Shown here in pieces: positions 25,078 through 34,066 of a stretch of 34,143 bases of DNA (position 1 is its first letter; each line of letters starts with the position of its first letter). The DNA is from Veillonella sp. VA139 (GTDB lineage Bacteria; Bacillota; Negativicutes; Veillonellales; Veillonellaceae). The stretch spans positions 1 through 34,143 of the forward strand of contig NZ_RQVL01000025.1 of the NCBI RefSeq assembly GCF_003992005.1. The letters run 5' to 3'. The notes beneath the pieces were generated by a model. That model was not told the origin of the DNA, made no database searches, and saw only the letters and a list, made by a program, of their open reading frames with translations. Made by a program: the position numbers and the translations under genes.

Positions 25078-25317
25078 TTACATGGATTGATGGAATGTAC
25101 GAGAAATTACTTCGTCTTGTTGCGCTTTTGTCAACTTGTTGAAGTGCACAGCGTAGCCAGATACACGGATAGTCAATTGTGGATACAATTCAGGATGTTT
25201 TTGAGCATCTAATAATGTTTCACGATTGAATACGTTTACGTTTAAATGGTGACCGCCTTTTTTGCTGTACCCATCTAATAACTGTACTAAATTATCTACT
25301 TGTTGTTCGTTTGTCAT
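25078..25317 (-). CDS. Stand-alone glycyl-radical domain of pyruvate formate-lyase
   Basis: A 79-residue protein equivalent to the C-terminal glycyl-radical domain of PflB. It runs from [26 protein letters not shown] to the end and holds [10 protein letters not shown] with the radical glycine at G54, ending RTFHQSM like the E. coli enzyme. It resembles the spare-part protein GrcA/YfiD, but the adjacent large chain lacks this domain altogether, so this chain should be the normal second half of the enzyme. It has its own ribosome binding site, AAGGAG, made from the last codons of the large-chain gene. It starts 2 nt after that gene's stop, favouring coupled translation. It is followed directly by pflA. 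Confidence 0.9.
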   Translation of the reverse strand: MTNEQQVDNLVQLLDGYSKKGGHHLNVNVFNRETLLDAQKHPELYPQLTIRVSGYAVHFNKLTKAQQDEVISRTFHQSM

Positions 25318-25319
25318 AG

Positions 25320-27449
25320 TTACTCCTTTTCTTCAGGGAAAGTAACATTTGGCTCACGGCACGCTAGATTTTCACAACCATCGGCTAAGGCATGTTCAAT
25401 GTTGCCTAGGTCCAAATCTAGGTCTAAGTCGCCTAATGTCACCATAGATTCACCAGATTTACCAAGGGAATCTGGAATAATAGAGAATGTATTAGAAATA
25501 CCATCGCAACAATCACGCCATGGCATTTTAGCAACGGATGCTAAGGAAGATACAGCACCGTGTTCGTCACGACCATGCATAGGGTTAGCACCTGGTGCAA
25601 ATGGGATACCTGCTTTACGTCCGTCAGGAGTAGCACCAGTAGCATTACCGTATACTACATTGGATGTAATCGTTAATAGTGACATAGTTGGAACAGATTG
25701 ACGATAGGTAGGATGTTTACGAATTTTGTTCATAAAACCAGATACCACCGTAGCTGCTAAATCATCTACACGATCATCATCATTGCCATATTTAGGGAAT
25801 TCGCCTTCAATTTCAAAATCAATAGCAATACCATTTTCATCACGAATTGGTTTTACTTTTGCATATTTAATAGCAGAGAGGGAATCGGCTACTACGGAAA
25901 GACCAGCGATACCTGTGGCAAACCAACGTGTCACCTTACGGTCATGCAATGCCATTTCCAATTTTTCATAGGCGTATTTGTCATGCATGTAATGAATGAT
26001 ATTTAATGCATTTACATACACACCTGCGAGCCATTCCGTCATATCTTCAAAGCGTTCCATCACTTCGTCGAAGTCAAGGTATTCTGAAATAATAGGGCGG
26101 AATTTTGGACCTACTTGTTTTTTCAGCTTTTCATCTACGCCACCATTGATTGCGTATAGTAAGGCTTTTGCCAAGTTACAGCGAGCACCAAAGAATTGCA
26201 TTTCTTTACCAATACGCATTGGGGAAACGCAGCAAGCGATAGCGTAATCATCGCCAGAGTTAGGGCGCATGATTTCGTCGTTCTCATATTGAATGGAAGA
26301 TGTTGCAATAGAGAGCTTCGCACAGAACTTTTTGAATCCTTCAGGGAGGGAAGGAGACCAAAGTACTGTTAAGTTTGGTTCAGGAGCAGGACCAAGGTTT
26401 TGCAATGTATGTAGGACACGGAATGCCATTTTAGACACTAATGTACGTCCGTCAGTGCCCATACCACCGATAGACTCAGTTGTCCATACAGGATCACCAG
26501 TAAATAAATTGTTGTATTCATGGATACGTGCGAAACGAACCATGCGCAATTTCATAATGAAGTGATCCACCATTTCTTGGATTTGTTCTTCTGTATATTT
26601 ACCAGATTTCAAATCACGTTCTGCATAGATGTCTAAGAAAGTGGAGTTACGTCCGATGGACATAGCTGCCCCGTTTTGTTCTTTGATAGCGCCCAAATAG
26701 CCAAAGTATAACCATTGGATTGCTTCTTTCACATCGGTAGCAGGTTTGGAGATATCAAATCCGTAGGACGCAGCCATTTCTTTTAATTCTTTCAAAGAAC
26801 GGATTTGATCTCGAATTTCTTCGCGGTCACGAATGACATCTGGCATCATATCGCCCATGGTAATGTTAAATTGATCTTCTTTGTCTTTGATCAAATAGTC
26901 TATACCATATAAGGCTACACGGCGATAATCACCGATAATTCGGCCACGACTATACGCGTCAGGTAGGCCCGTAATAATGTGAGCAGAGCGAGCAGCTCTC
27001 ATCTCAGGTGTATATACATCAAATACACCATCATTGTGTGTCTTACGATGAGTTTTAAAGAAGCTTTCAAGAGTTGGATCCATTTTGTAACCGTACTCTT
27101 CGATAGCACTTTTAGCAGTTCGTAAACCACCATAAGGGAACATGGCACGTTTCAAAGGATAATCAGTTTGAAGACCTACAATTTGCTCATCTTCTTTAAT
27201 AATATATCCAGGGGCATGCGCCGTAATATGAGTGGCAACATCAGTGTCTGCATCGATGACAGAACCTTTTTGTCGTTCTTCCTCATATAAATCTAATACC
27301 CGTTGCCAAAGTCTAGTAGTTCGTTCTGTAGGACCTACTAGAAAAGAATCATCGCCTACATAAGGCACATAGTTTCGTTGGATGAAATCGCGTACGTCCA
27401 CGGATTTATCCCATACACCTGTATTGAAGTCTTTCCATGCTTGTTGCAT
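25320..27449 (-). CDS. pflB: Pyruvate formate-lyase catalytic chain lacking the glycyl-radical domain
   Basis: A 709-residue chain that aligns along nearly its whole length with E. coli PflB: NVRDFIQ-like [51 protein letters not shown], the active-site pair C406-C407 in YAIACCVSP, and [22 protein letters not shown]. It converts pyruvate and CoA to acetyl-CoA and formate. Homology stops just before the glycyl-radical domain. A unique tail of about 40 residues follows, with DLDLDLDLG and two cysteines ([10 protein letters not shown]), then a stop. The radical glycine is on the next gene. The ATG at 27449 is chosen because TTTGGAGGTATATT precedes it; an upstream start at 27605 would lie beyond the promoter. 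Confidence 0.92.
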   Translation of the reverse strand: MQQAWKDFNTGVWDKSVDVRDFIQRNYVPYVGDDSFLVGPTERTTRLWQRVLDLYEEERQKGSVIDADTDVATHITAHAPGYIIKEDEQIVGLQTDYPLKRAMFPYGGLRTAKSAIEEYGYKMDPTLESFFKTHRKTHNDGVFDVYTPEMRAARSAHIITGLPDAYSRGRIIGDYRRVALYGIDYLIKDKEDQFNITMGDMMPDVIRDREEIRDQIRSLKELKEMAASYGFDISKPATDVKEAIQWLYFGYLGAIKEQNGAAMSIGRNSTFLDIYAERDLKSGKYTEEQIQEMVDHFIMKLRMVRFARIHEYNNLFTGDPVWTTESIGGMGTDGRTLVSKMAFRVLHTLQNLGPAPEPNLTVLWSPSLPEGFKKFCAKLSIATSSIQYENDEIMRPNSGDDYAIACCVSPMRIGKEMQFFGARCNLAKALLYAINGGVDEKLKKQVGPKFRPIISEYLDFDEVMERFEDMTEWLAGVYVNALNIIHYMHDKYAYEKLEMALHDRKVTRWFATGIAGLSVVADSLSAIKYAKVKPIRDENGIAIDFEIEGEFPKYGNDDDRVDDLAATVVSGFMNKIRKHPTYRQSVPTMSLLTITSNVVYGNATGATPDGRKAGIPFAPGANPMHGRDEHGAVSSLASVAKMPWRDCCDGISNTFSIIPDSLGKSGESMVTLGDLDLDLDLGNIEHALADGCENLACREPNVTFPEEKE

Positions 27450-27478
27450 AATATACCTCCAAATACACATTAAAACGC

Positions 27479-27527
27479 AACCCATAGGGTTAACTTTATT
27501 GTAATCTATAATAATTATCATTACAAT
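27479..27527 (-). promoter_or_regulatory. pfl promoter with dyad and Fur-box-like spacer
   Basis: On the minus strand TTGTAA (27526-27521), a 17-bp spacer and TACAAT (27503-27498). The 8-bp arms ATTGTAAT and ATTACAAT bracket the promoter. The spacer sequence (27525-27507) matches the classical 19-bp E. coli Fur box at 15 positions by eye, though the region is AT-rich. The 13-bp palindrome AACCCATAGGGTT (27479-27491) lies at the expected start site. Confidence 0.6.
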
Positions 27528-27586
27528 ATAATTTTTAGCATGGGTTATATCGTTTTTGAAAGTGGTGTATGAGTAAATGGTCAAGC

Positions 27587-27671
27587 ATGCACTAATCGGA
27601 TGCACAGTGCATATATTTTACACGTAAAGTATAGCTACTATATTGACTACAATGTTACAATTCACTATACT
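27587..27671 (+). promoter_or_regulatory. Promoter of the adhesin gene with upstream palindromes
   Basis: TTGACT (27643-27648), a 17-bp spacer and TATACT (27666-27671) are near consensus. Upstream, ATGCACT (27587-27593) is inverted as AGTGCAT (27606-27612), and ATGCACAGTGCAT (27600-27612) is itself a perfect palindrome, so three related half-sites lie about 30-55 bp before the -35. They could bind an activator or repressor. Confidence 0.7.
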
Positions 27672-27738
27672 ATACTATATGGGTGCAGATTGTGTGTTGT
27701 GCCGTGTGTGTTATGTGTTGTTAGGAAAAGGGATGACT

Positions 27739-30700
27739 ATGAAACGAAAGAAGGTCACAGCGTTAACAGCCCTTGTGTTGGCGAATTTAAGTGTTCTTAG
27801 TTGGGCTGCGGATACAGATAACTTAGCAGTGGGTGGAGCGCAAACAGGTGATGCGTCCAATACGAATAACCTTACCGTAGGGGATGGTGTTAGTTTCTAC
27901 GGTAATGCAAAAAATAATATTATGAATACCATGGGGACAAAATTGTTTGGTGCGTCCTACAGTTTGGTTTTAGGCTATCATGCTGGCTATGATGCAAGCA
28001 ATGCTACAGGTACTTCTAAATACCTTATGCTAATGGGAGACAATGCTGGGGAAGCTATGTGGGGCACCAATACGCATAAATTTATTCTTGGTGATGCTGC
28101 GGGATGGGCTGGTAGTGGCACATATGCTTTTATATTCGGCGATAGTGCAGGACGTCGTGCTGCTGGTGATTATAACTTTAGTTTTGGTGAAAATGCCTAT
28201 TCTCAAGACGCTGTGTCTACAGGTAATCATAATTTCAGTTTTGGTCAAAATGCTGCCTACAACAACAAAGGTAGTCGAAATGTAAGTTTTGGCTTCCATG
28301 CTGGCGAAGAAATGACGGGTTCCGATAACTTTGCCCTTGGTCATCATGCAGGTAATCGTGTAACGGGAAATCATAACTTCATCTACGGACAAGATGCCGG
28401 AGCCGATATGACTGGTAGTCGCAATATTGCTATGGGACAGAACTCCGGCACGGGAGTTAAAGGACAGTATAACATTGCTCTAGGTCTAGGGGCGGGACAG
28501 AATGTAGATGGCTATGTAACAAATGCAAGTAGTACTGATCCAGATGTTCGTTTCGCTGGTTCACAATCCAGAGGGACTAATAATATTGCCTTTGGTAAAT
28601 ACGCTGGATCCAATGTAGTAGGTAATTTTAATATTGCCTTTTCAGAAAATGCTGGTCAGTATGTAGGTCATAGATGGACGAATACCTATGATGCAGATGG
28701 AAATATAACTGGTACAAGTGATGCAGGTACAATTGATAAAGCAGAACATAATATTGCTATGGGCTTCAGTGCTGGACAATGGGTTGCAGGACAAGATAAT
28801 ATTGCAGCAGGCGTTAATGCAGGTCGACTCGTAGATGGTGAAAGTAATGTGGCACTCGGTAAAGGTTCAGGTGCTGAAATTACCGGTAGTTATAACACTG
28901 TTTTAGGTTATGAGAGTGGCAAGAAAGTCAGCGGTAGCAACAACTTTGTAGCAGGTGCAGAAGCAGGTAACAAAGTTACAGGTAGTAATAACTACGCAGG
29001 GGGCTATAAAGCAGGTAATTCCATCAACGGTAGTGATAATATTACGCTAGGTCATGAGGCAGGAAATACCCTCACTGGTAGCGATAATATCGCCATAGGT
29101 AGAGAGGCGAATACCCAAAAATCGGGGGGGGTGACAGCTGATAGCACGATTGCCATAGGTAAAAGTACGAAGGCATTGAAAAATAACGCAGCCACCGTAG
29201 GTAATGAAAGTGAAGCACAAGAGGAAGATTCCTTAGCATTGGGACATAAAGCTATCTCCAATGTAGCAAGAAGTGTGGCCCTTGGCAGTGAAGCACAGAC
29301 GGTAGCAGCAGCTAGTGCAAGTACGAAAGGTACAGATAACACCTATGCTAGTGATACTTTTACCTTAGGAAAAGGCGCAACGGCAAAAACGTATACATTG
29401 AACTTTGCTGGAGGTACTACCGTAACAGGTGTGGTCAGCGTTGGTAAAGAGGGTCAAACTCGCCGTATCCAACACGTGGCGCCAGGTTTAATTAGTCCTT
29501 CTAGTACAGATGCTATCAATGGCAGCCAATTATATAGCCTAGCTAGTGACATTAACAATAAGCTGGCTAACTTGACTGGTGGTACAAGTTGGAATATCTA
29601 CACCGGTGGTAGTAGCAATGAAGCTGGTACATTTACCCATGGTACTGTGGTGAACACAGGTGCTATCGAAGGATTGGATTTTAAATCTAGCGATTTTAAA
29701 GTCGTAGAAAAAACAGATGCTAATAATAAAAAATATGTGACCGTCGAATTGAACCGTGATGCTTTAAAGAAAGATCCTGACTTTAAAGGCCCGAAAGGGG
29801 ACAAAGGGGAACAAGGTGAAAGAGGTATACAAGGCGAAAGAGGCTTACAAGGTGTAGCAGGCACAAATGGACGTGATGGTACGAATGGTAGAGATGGAGC
29901 ACCAGGTCGTAACGGAGTAGACGGTAAGGATGGAGCCCGAGGACCAGCAGGACCAGCAGGTCCTAAAGGAGCAGATGGAAAAGATGGAGCCCCAGGTGCA
30001 CCAGGTCGAGATGGAACAAATGGAACAAATGGACGTGACGGAAAAGATGTTCTAAATGGAATAACGACACCAACAGCCAAAGAAGGAAAAGATGGGGATA
30101 CATTCATCAACACAACAACAGGCGATGTACACGTCAAGAAAAATGGTGCATGGGAGCCAGCAGGAAACATCAAAGGACCAAAAGGTGAAACTGGTGCTAA
30201 TGGACGAGATGGTACGAATGGTAGAGATGGTACAAATGGAGCACCAGGACCAGCGGGACCTAAAGGAGCAGATGGAAAAGATGGAGCGCCAGGAGCACCA
30301 GGTACACCAGGCCGTGACGGAAAAGATATACTAAACGGTACAAGTGCACCAACAGCAACTGTAGGAAAAGATGGGGATACATTCATCAACACAACAACAG
30401 GAGATGTACTTGTTAAAAAAGATGGTGCTTGGGAGCCAGCAGGAAATATTAAAGGACCAAAAGGTGAAACTGGTGCTAATGGACGAGATGGTACGAATGG
30501 TAGAGATGGTACAAATGGACGAGATGGTACAAATGGGCAGGATGGAGCTCGAGGACCAGCGGGACCTAAAGGAGCAGATGGGAAAGATGGAGCGCCAGGA
30601 GCACCAGGTACACCAGGCCGTGACGGAGTAGATGGCAAGGATGGAGCACCAGGAGCGCCAGGTGCACCAGGTCGTGACGGAGTAGATGGCAAAAATGGTA

Positions 30701-31359
30701 AAGATGGAGCACCAGGACCAGCAGGCCCACAAGGTCCACAAGGCCCACAAGGTGGTAAAGGCGGTGTAGACGAAGCCTTAGTTAAAGAAGTTCACAAACG
30801 TATGGACTCTGTAGAAACGAAGTTAGATCAACTAGGTCGCAGAGTAAACACATCTGGTGCTTTAAACGCAGCGTTATCTGCTCTAAAACCACTATCCTTT
30901 GATGCAGATGACAAATTCCAAATCATGGCTGGTGTAGGACATTTCAAAGGTTCCACAGGTGCAGCCCTAGGCGTCGGTTATTATCCAAATGAAGATATAT
31001 TACTTCATGGAGGTATGGCATTAGGAAACTCTGAAAAAATGTACAATGTGGGTATGAGCCTTAAAGTGGGATCTCGCTCCAAATCTGATGCATACCAATC
31101 TACTTTGTATAACCAAGACACAGATACATTCAATGTCAATGTGGATACACTTTCAGAAAAAGAACAAAAAGAGTTGAAACATACACATTACGGACCAATT
31201 TCTATCGTGCCAGTGATGAAAACTGAAATCAAAGCATTGGTACAAGAAAACGGTACGTTGAAAGGTCAAGTGCAAGCATTGGTTGAGCAAGTGAAAGCAC
31301 AAAATGAACAAATTCAAGCATTGCAACAAATCACAGCGCAGTTGTTGAACCGTAACTAA
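27739..31359 (+). CDS. Trimeric autotransporter adhesin with YadA-like head and collagen-like stalk
   Basis: About 1206 residues. A signal peptide (KKVTALTALVLANLSVLSWA) is followed by a head of 14-16-residue repeats of the N-x-ALG-x-x-AG-x-x-V-x-GS type (about 25-550), then a YadA neck (RRIQHVAPGLISPSSTDAINGSQLY, about 575-600). A collagen-like G-x-y stalk (about 684-1009) is interrupted by two copies of a folded module (DGDTFINTTTGDV). A short coiled coil and a four-strand YadA anchor (about 1011-1112, ending NVGMSLKVGS) come next. The anchor should form a trimeric outer-membrane barrel. Unusually, about 94 more residues follow, with a coiled coil. A G8 tract lies in the head. Either ATG 27733 or 27739 may be used; both follow AGGAAAAGGG. 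Confidence 0.9.
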   Translation: MKRKKVTALTALVLANLSVLSWAADTDNLAVGGAQTGDASNTNNLTVGDGVSFYGNAKNNIMNTMGTKLFGASYSLVLGYHAGYDASNATGTSKYLMLMGDNAGEAMWGTNTHKFILGDAAGWAGSGTYAFIFGDSAGRRAAGDYNFSFGENAYSQDAVSTGNHNFSFGQNAAYNNKGSRNVSFGFHAGEEMTGSDNFALGHHAGNRVTGNHNFIYGQDAGADMTGSRNIAMGQNSGTGVKGQYNIALGLGAGQNVDGYVTNASSTDPDVRFAGSQSRGTNNIAFGKYAGSNVVGNFNIAFSENAGQYVGHRWTNTYDADGNITGTSDAGTIDKAEHNIAMGFSAGQWVAGQDNIAAGVNAGRLVDGESNVALGKGSGAEITGSYNTVLGYESGKKVSGSNNFVAGAEAGNKVTGSNNYAGGYKAGNSINGSDNITLGHEAGNTLTGSDNIAIGREANTQKSGGVTADSTIAIGKSTKALKNNAATVGNESEAQEEDSLALGHKAISNVARSVALGSEAQTVAAASASTKGTDNTYASDTFTLGKGATAKTYTLNFAGGTTVTGVVSVGKEGQTRRIQHVAPGLISPSSTDAINGSQLYSLASDINNKLANLTGGTSWNIYTGGSSNEAGTFTHGTVVNTGAIEGLDFKSSDFKVVEKTDANNKKYVTVELNRDALKKDPDFKGPKGDKGEQGERGIQGERGLQGVAGTNGRDGTNGRDGAPGRNGVDGKDGARGPAGPAGPKGADGKDGAPGAPGRDGTNGTNGRDGKDVLNGITTPTAKEGKDGDTFINTTTGDVHVKKNGAWEPAGNIKGPKGETGANGRDGTNGRDGTNGAPGPAGPKGADGKDGAPGAPGTPGRDGKDILNGTSAPTATVGKDGDTFINTTTGDVLVKKDGAWEPAGNIKGPKGETGANGRDGTNGRDGTNGRDGTNGQDGARGPAGPKGADGKDGAPGAPGTPGRDGVDGKDGAPGAPGAPGRDGVDGKNGKDGAPGPAGPQGPQGPQGGKGGVDEALVKEVHKRMDSVETKLDQLGRRVNTSGALNAALSALKPLSFDADDKFQIMAGVGHFKGSTGAALGVGYYPNEDILLHGGMALGNSEKMYNVGMSLKVGSRSKSDAYQSTLYNQDTDTFNVNVDTLSEKEQKELKHTHYGPISIVPVMKTEIKALVQENGTLKGQVQALVEQVKAQNEQIQALQQITAQLLNRN
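29124..29131 (+). repeat. G8 homopolymer tract in the adhesin head
   Basis: Eight consecutive Gs encode part of SGGV near residue 462. The present length keeps the full frame open. A gain or loss of one base would shift frame before the neck, stalk and membrane anchor. Confidence 0.9.
29788..30760 (+). repeat. Collagen-like repeat region with a duplicated interruption module
   Basis: Gly-x-y triplets such as GPKGDKGEQGERG, GRDGTNGRDG and GPAGPKGADGKDGAPGAPG run through this region. Two non-collagen modules (about 30048-30174 and 30327-30453) interrupt it, each containing DGDTFINTTTGDV, a Lys pair and GAWEPAGNIKG. Their DNA is nearly identical, with a period of 279 bp (93 codons) that continues into the following GETGANGRDG stretch. 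The repetitive DNA also produces long false ORFs on the other strand. Confidence 0.9.
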
Positions 31360-31467
31360 TTGCATATCTATTGATGGTTAAGAATAGGTGTATCACTTAG
31401 AATTGCGGAATAAAGCAGTTCTTATGTATATCATCTAGCAGCATTTAAAATTCTTATTTTCATACAC

Positions 31468-31516
31468 AAAAGAGCTATCTACCGATGAGGAATATCATCG
31501 GACAGATAGCTCTTTT
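31468..31516. terminator. Bidirectional terminator between adhesin and nadE
   Basis: AAAAGAGCTATCT (31468-31480) pairs with AGATAGCTCTTTT (31504-31516), with an inner CGATGA/TCATCG stem. It serves both convergent genes. Confidence 0.92.
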
Positions 31517-31527
31517 ACATGTATATG

Positions 31528-33894
31528 TTATTGTTTTTCTAACAATCGAGATTTACAAGCCTCATATTCACGTGAGAAGTATGGTTTTAATTGACTTTCA
31601 CTAAGGTCAGTACCGAAGGCACGTTCGCTGATGAGGAACAGTGGCGGAGACTGGATACGTTTAGCCACCGCTAAACCGTTGAAAGATTTCCACCACCGTT
31701 CGAGGTCGTTGATACACTGTTCTGCGGACGTGAAATAGTGAGAAATAGGTTTTGGCAATCCTAAAAGGTGTTCCAATGTACCGTTCTCGTAAGCCCCCAA
31801 GATATCCTCAGGGGTCAAGCGCTGATGAGGTCGTGTATGAGGTGTACCCTCTACGAAGGCACGAAACAAGCAATCATGGTATTCGTATTGCAATGGATCA
31901 CCAAGACCTTGTGTTACATCCTGTGCATCAGAAAGCTCCGCACTAGGCCCCACATCGATGGACCCTTGAGGAATGACCTCCCGTTTAAAAATGTGTTCAT
32001 TCATATAACGAGCTAGAGCATACACATCCGTTTTCCACACATCTCCCGTCACGGCGAGGAAACCCGCCAAATCACCATACATGGTAGCATAACCGACAGT
32101 AAACTCCGTTTTATTGCCATTGCATGTGAAAGCCCCGTTCACAGCGGATGCGATACCAGCTAAGATGCGAGACGAACGATCACGAGCTTGGATGTTTTCT
32201 TTGTCAAGGGTGGATAGCTGTAAGAATGTGGTAGTATCTGAGTCGGTATCCACATGAGTTTGCTCAGTATAGCTTGTAGTAGTTTGCTGGGATTCACATA
32301 TAGTATCTGTAGTAGAATTGGAGATAGTAGAATCATCTGCTGGTATATGCTTATGTGCTTGACCAGAGGTCTTTAGAGGGAATTTTGTAAAAGGTTGACT
32401 TTCTAGTTGTACAATGGTTGTATTCACAGATTCCTCTAAAGTGTTTTCTTTTATATTTTGCATAGTTGTTGCATGCACATTACCATGGTCATGTAATTTT
32501 GGGATGACATGGGTGTTATACTTTGTAAAGCTAGTGTTTTCAAGTTGCTCGATGGTGGCATTCACAGATTCCTCGATAGGAAATACCCCATAATGACAGC
32601 CAATATTTTTGGCTAGTTGATAGGCTAAATCTTTTGTCATATCCGAATTGTAACGACTCGGCATATTCACAAGGTATATATTTTCAGGAGCAACTACTGT
32701 ACTGTATAAAGCAGCATTAAGAGCAGAGTCAATACCTCCTGAGGCACCGATGACGATGTTCTTAATACCCGTTTGTGCTAAAAATTGACGGATGCCGTAT
32801 TGCAAGGCTTTGAATAGGATAGAGATATAATTAGGCGTTGTTGCAAGTGTATGATTTGAATTAGCTGGAACATGTGAGTTATCTAAATTATCTAAATCAT
32901 GTGTATCACATGCAGTGTATATGTTAATCTTATCACCTCTATCATTTTCTGATATATGAGGAGATGCGGTGCGATTTTGGAAAGTATACTTATGATTAGT
33001 GTTATTATGTGAAATCGGCTGCCATAAGGTATCTTTCAACAAGGTAGGGCGCACAGTATTTTCAAAAGCAGGTACTTCTTCCACAATAGAACCGTTAACA
33101 TCATATAAAGTAGAGCAACCGTCATAGATGCAGATGTTTTTGCCGTTGTTTTGAATCCCCACGTGATTTGTATAGGCAATAGGGGTATTGTATCGTTTGG
33201 CTTGATTGCTGAACAGGGCGCGGCGCTGTTCTTGCTTATGAACTGTGTAAGGAGATGAGGAACAATTTACGATTAAATCGATATGCTGACCTTTCGCTTT
33301 TGCAGATTCCACCATAAGACTCGTCGGACAATCTGGGTAATGCGTATCCCAGCTATCCTCACAGATAACAGGAGCAATGGTGAAAGCTCCGTGACGCGTG
33401 GAAATCGTAAGAGGCTGATTGATTTCCGACAAGGATAGATTGCGTTCCTTTGCCAGCACATTGGCACTAGTAAAGTGACGAGGTTCATTGAAATAGCGAT
33501 AACATGGCAATAAGGTTTTTATGGTAAACGGATAGGGTTGGTCTGGATTCGACACCAACTTACCATTGGATGCCACATACAGAGCATTGTATTTACGAAG
33601 GCTACCGTCTAGATTACTGAGACTTTCATCAATACCTACATTACCAAAGATAATCGTAAGATTGGTGTTAGCCGTGGCTTTCACAATTTCGTCACCATAG
33701 TAGAGGCAATCATTTATGAAAGGCACTTGGTCCCACAAGTCGCCTATCATGTACCCGCTGAGACACAACTCGGGGAATATCAAGATGTCCGTGCTCACCG
33801 CCTTGGCATAGTCGATGGCATGCATCATAGATTGAAAGTTTGTAACAGGCTCACCAGGGTGCACCTGAATTTGACCAAAAGCAATACGAATCAT
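31528..33894 (-). CDS. nadE: Glutamine-dependent NAD+ synthetase with two extra low-complexity segments
   Basis: A 788-residue two-domain enzyme. The N-terminal nitrilase-type glutaminase has the triad E42 (FPELCLSGY), K126 (TIKTLLPCY) and C178 (VICEDSWD). The C-terminal synthetase has the PP-loop ASGGIDSALNA (near 385), the ENIQARDR motif and the KTDVYALARY region. Ammonia from glutamine would amidate nicotinic acid adenine dinucleotide to NAD+. Two segments look inserted: an Asn/His/Asp-rich linker (about 288-353) and a Ser/Thr-rich stretch (about 438-565) with a diverged internal duplication, EESVNATIEQLEN and EESVNTTIVQLES. They make it longer than usual for the family. AAAGGAGTTATGA precedes the ATG. 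Confidence 0.92.
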   Translation of the reverse strand: MIRIAFGQIQVHPGEPVTNFQSMMHAIDYAKAVSTDILIFPELCLSGYMIGDLWDQVPFINDCLYYGDEIVKATANTNLTIIFGNVGIDESLSNLDGSLRKYNALYVASNGKLVSNPDQPYPFTIKTLLPCYRYFNEPRHFTSANVLAKERNLSLSEINQPLTISTRHGAFTIAPVICEDSWDTHYPDCPTSLMVESAKAKGQHIDLIVNCSSSPYTVHKQEQRRALFSNQAKRYNTPIAYTNHVGIQNNGKNICIYDGCSTLYDVNGSIVEEVPAFENTVRPTLLKDTLWQPISHNNTNHKYTFQNRTASPHISENDRGDKINIYTACDTHDLDNLDNSHVPANSNHTLATTPNYISILFKALQYGIRQFLAQTGIKNIVIGASGGIDSALNAALYSTVVAPENIYLVNMPSRYNSDMTKDLAYQLAKNIGCHYGVFPIEESVNATIEQLENTSFTKYNTHVIPKLHDHGNVHATTMQNIKENTLEESVNTTIVQLESQPFTKFPLKTSGQAHKHIPADDSTISNSTTDTICESQQTTTSYTEQTHVDTDSDTTTFLQLSTLDKENIQARDRSSRILAGIASAVNGAFTCNGNKTEFTVGYATMYGDLAGFLAVTGDVWKTDVYALARYMNEHIFKREVIPQGSIDVGPSAELSDAQDVTQGLGDPLQYEYHDCLFRAFVEGTPHTRPHQRLTPEDILGAYENGTLEHLLGLPKPISHYFTSAEQCINDLERWWKSFNGLAVAKRIQSPPLFLISERAFGTDLSESQLKPYFSREYEACKSRLLEKQ

Positions 33895-33944
33895 TCATAA
33901 CTCCTTTATTGTATAGATTAAAAGCATTGATAGTTGTTGAGTAT

Positions 33945-33950
33945 ATTATA
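33945..33950 (-). promoter_or_regulatory. Possible -10 of the nadE promoter
   Basis: The minus strand reads TATAAT here, about 50 nt before the nadE start. The -35 region is weak, so only the -10 is proposed. Confidence 0.35.
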
Positions 33951-34066
33951 GCATTTTATGGGGGATTTGTAGTGGGGATATAATGAGGATGAATATATGT
34001 GTGTTACGTAAGAAAATTATTTTTATTCTATATTATTCTACATAATGATTCTGTGTTGTGAAGGCA

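Noticed and set aside
24778-25212. 144-aa plus-strand ORF over pflA and the small PFL gene
   Set aside because: It is antisense to two clearly recognised genes and has no supporting signals.
25320-25330. PFL split as a sequencing frameshift
   Set aside because: The large chain ends with a unique tail of about 40 residues, and the small gene has its own ribosome binding site and covers the missing domain. A single indel would not produce this, though raw reads were not available.
27643-27732. N-terminal extension of the adhesin from 27643
   Set aside because: That start lies on the -35 box. The signal peptide and ribosome binding site place the start at 27733 or 27739.
29598-30692. 364-aa proline-rich ORF on the minus strand
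   Set aside because: It is the antisense of the collagen-like G-x-y repeats, which removes stops on the other strand. It has no ribosome binding site or family match. The ORFs at 30331-30750 and 30092-30631 have the same cause.
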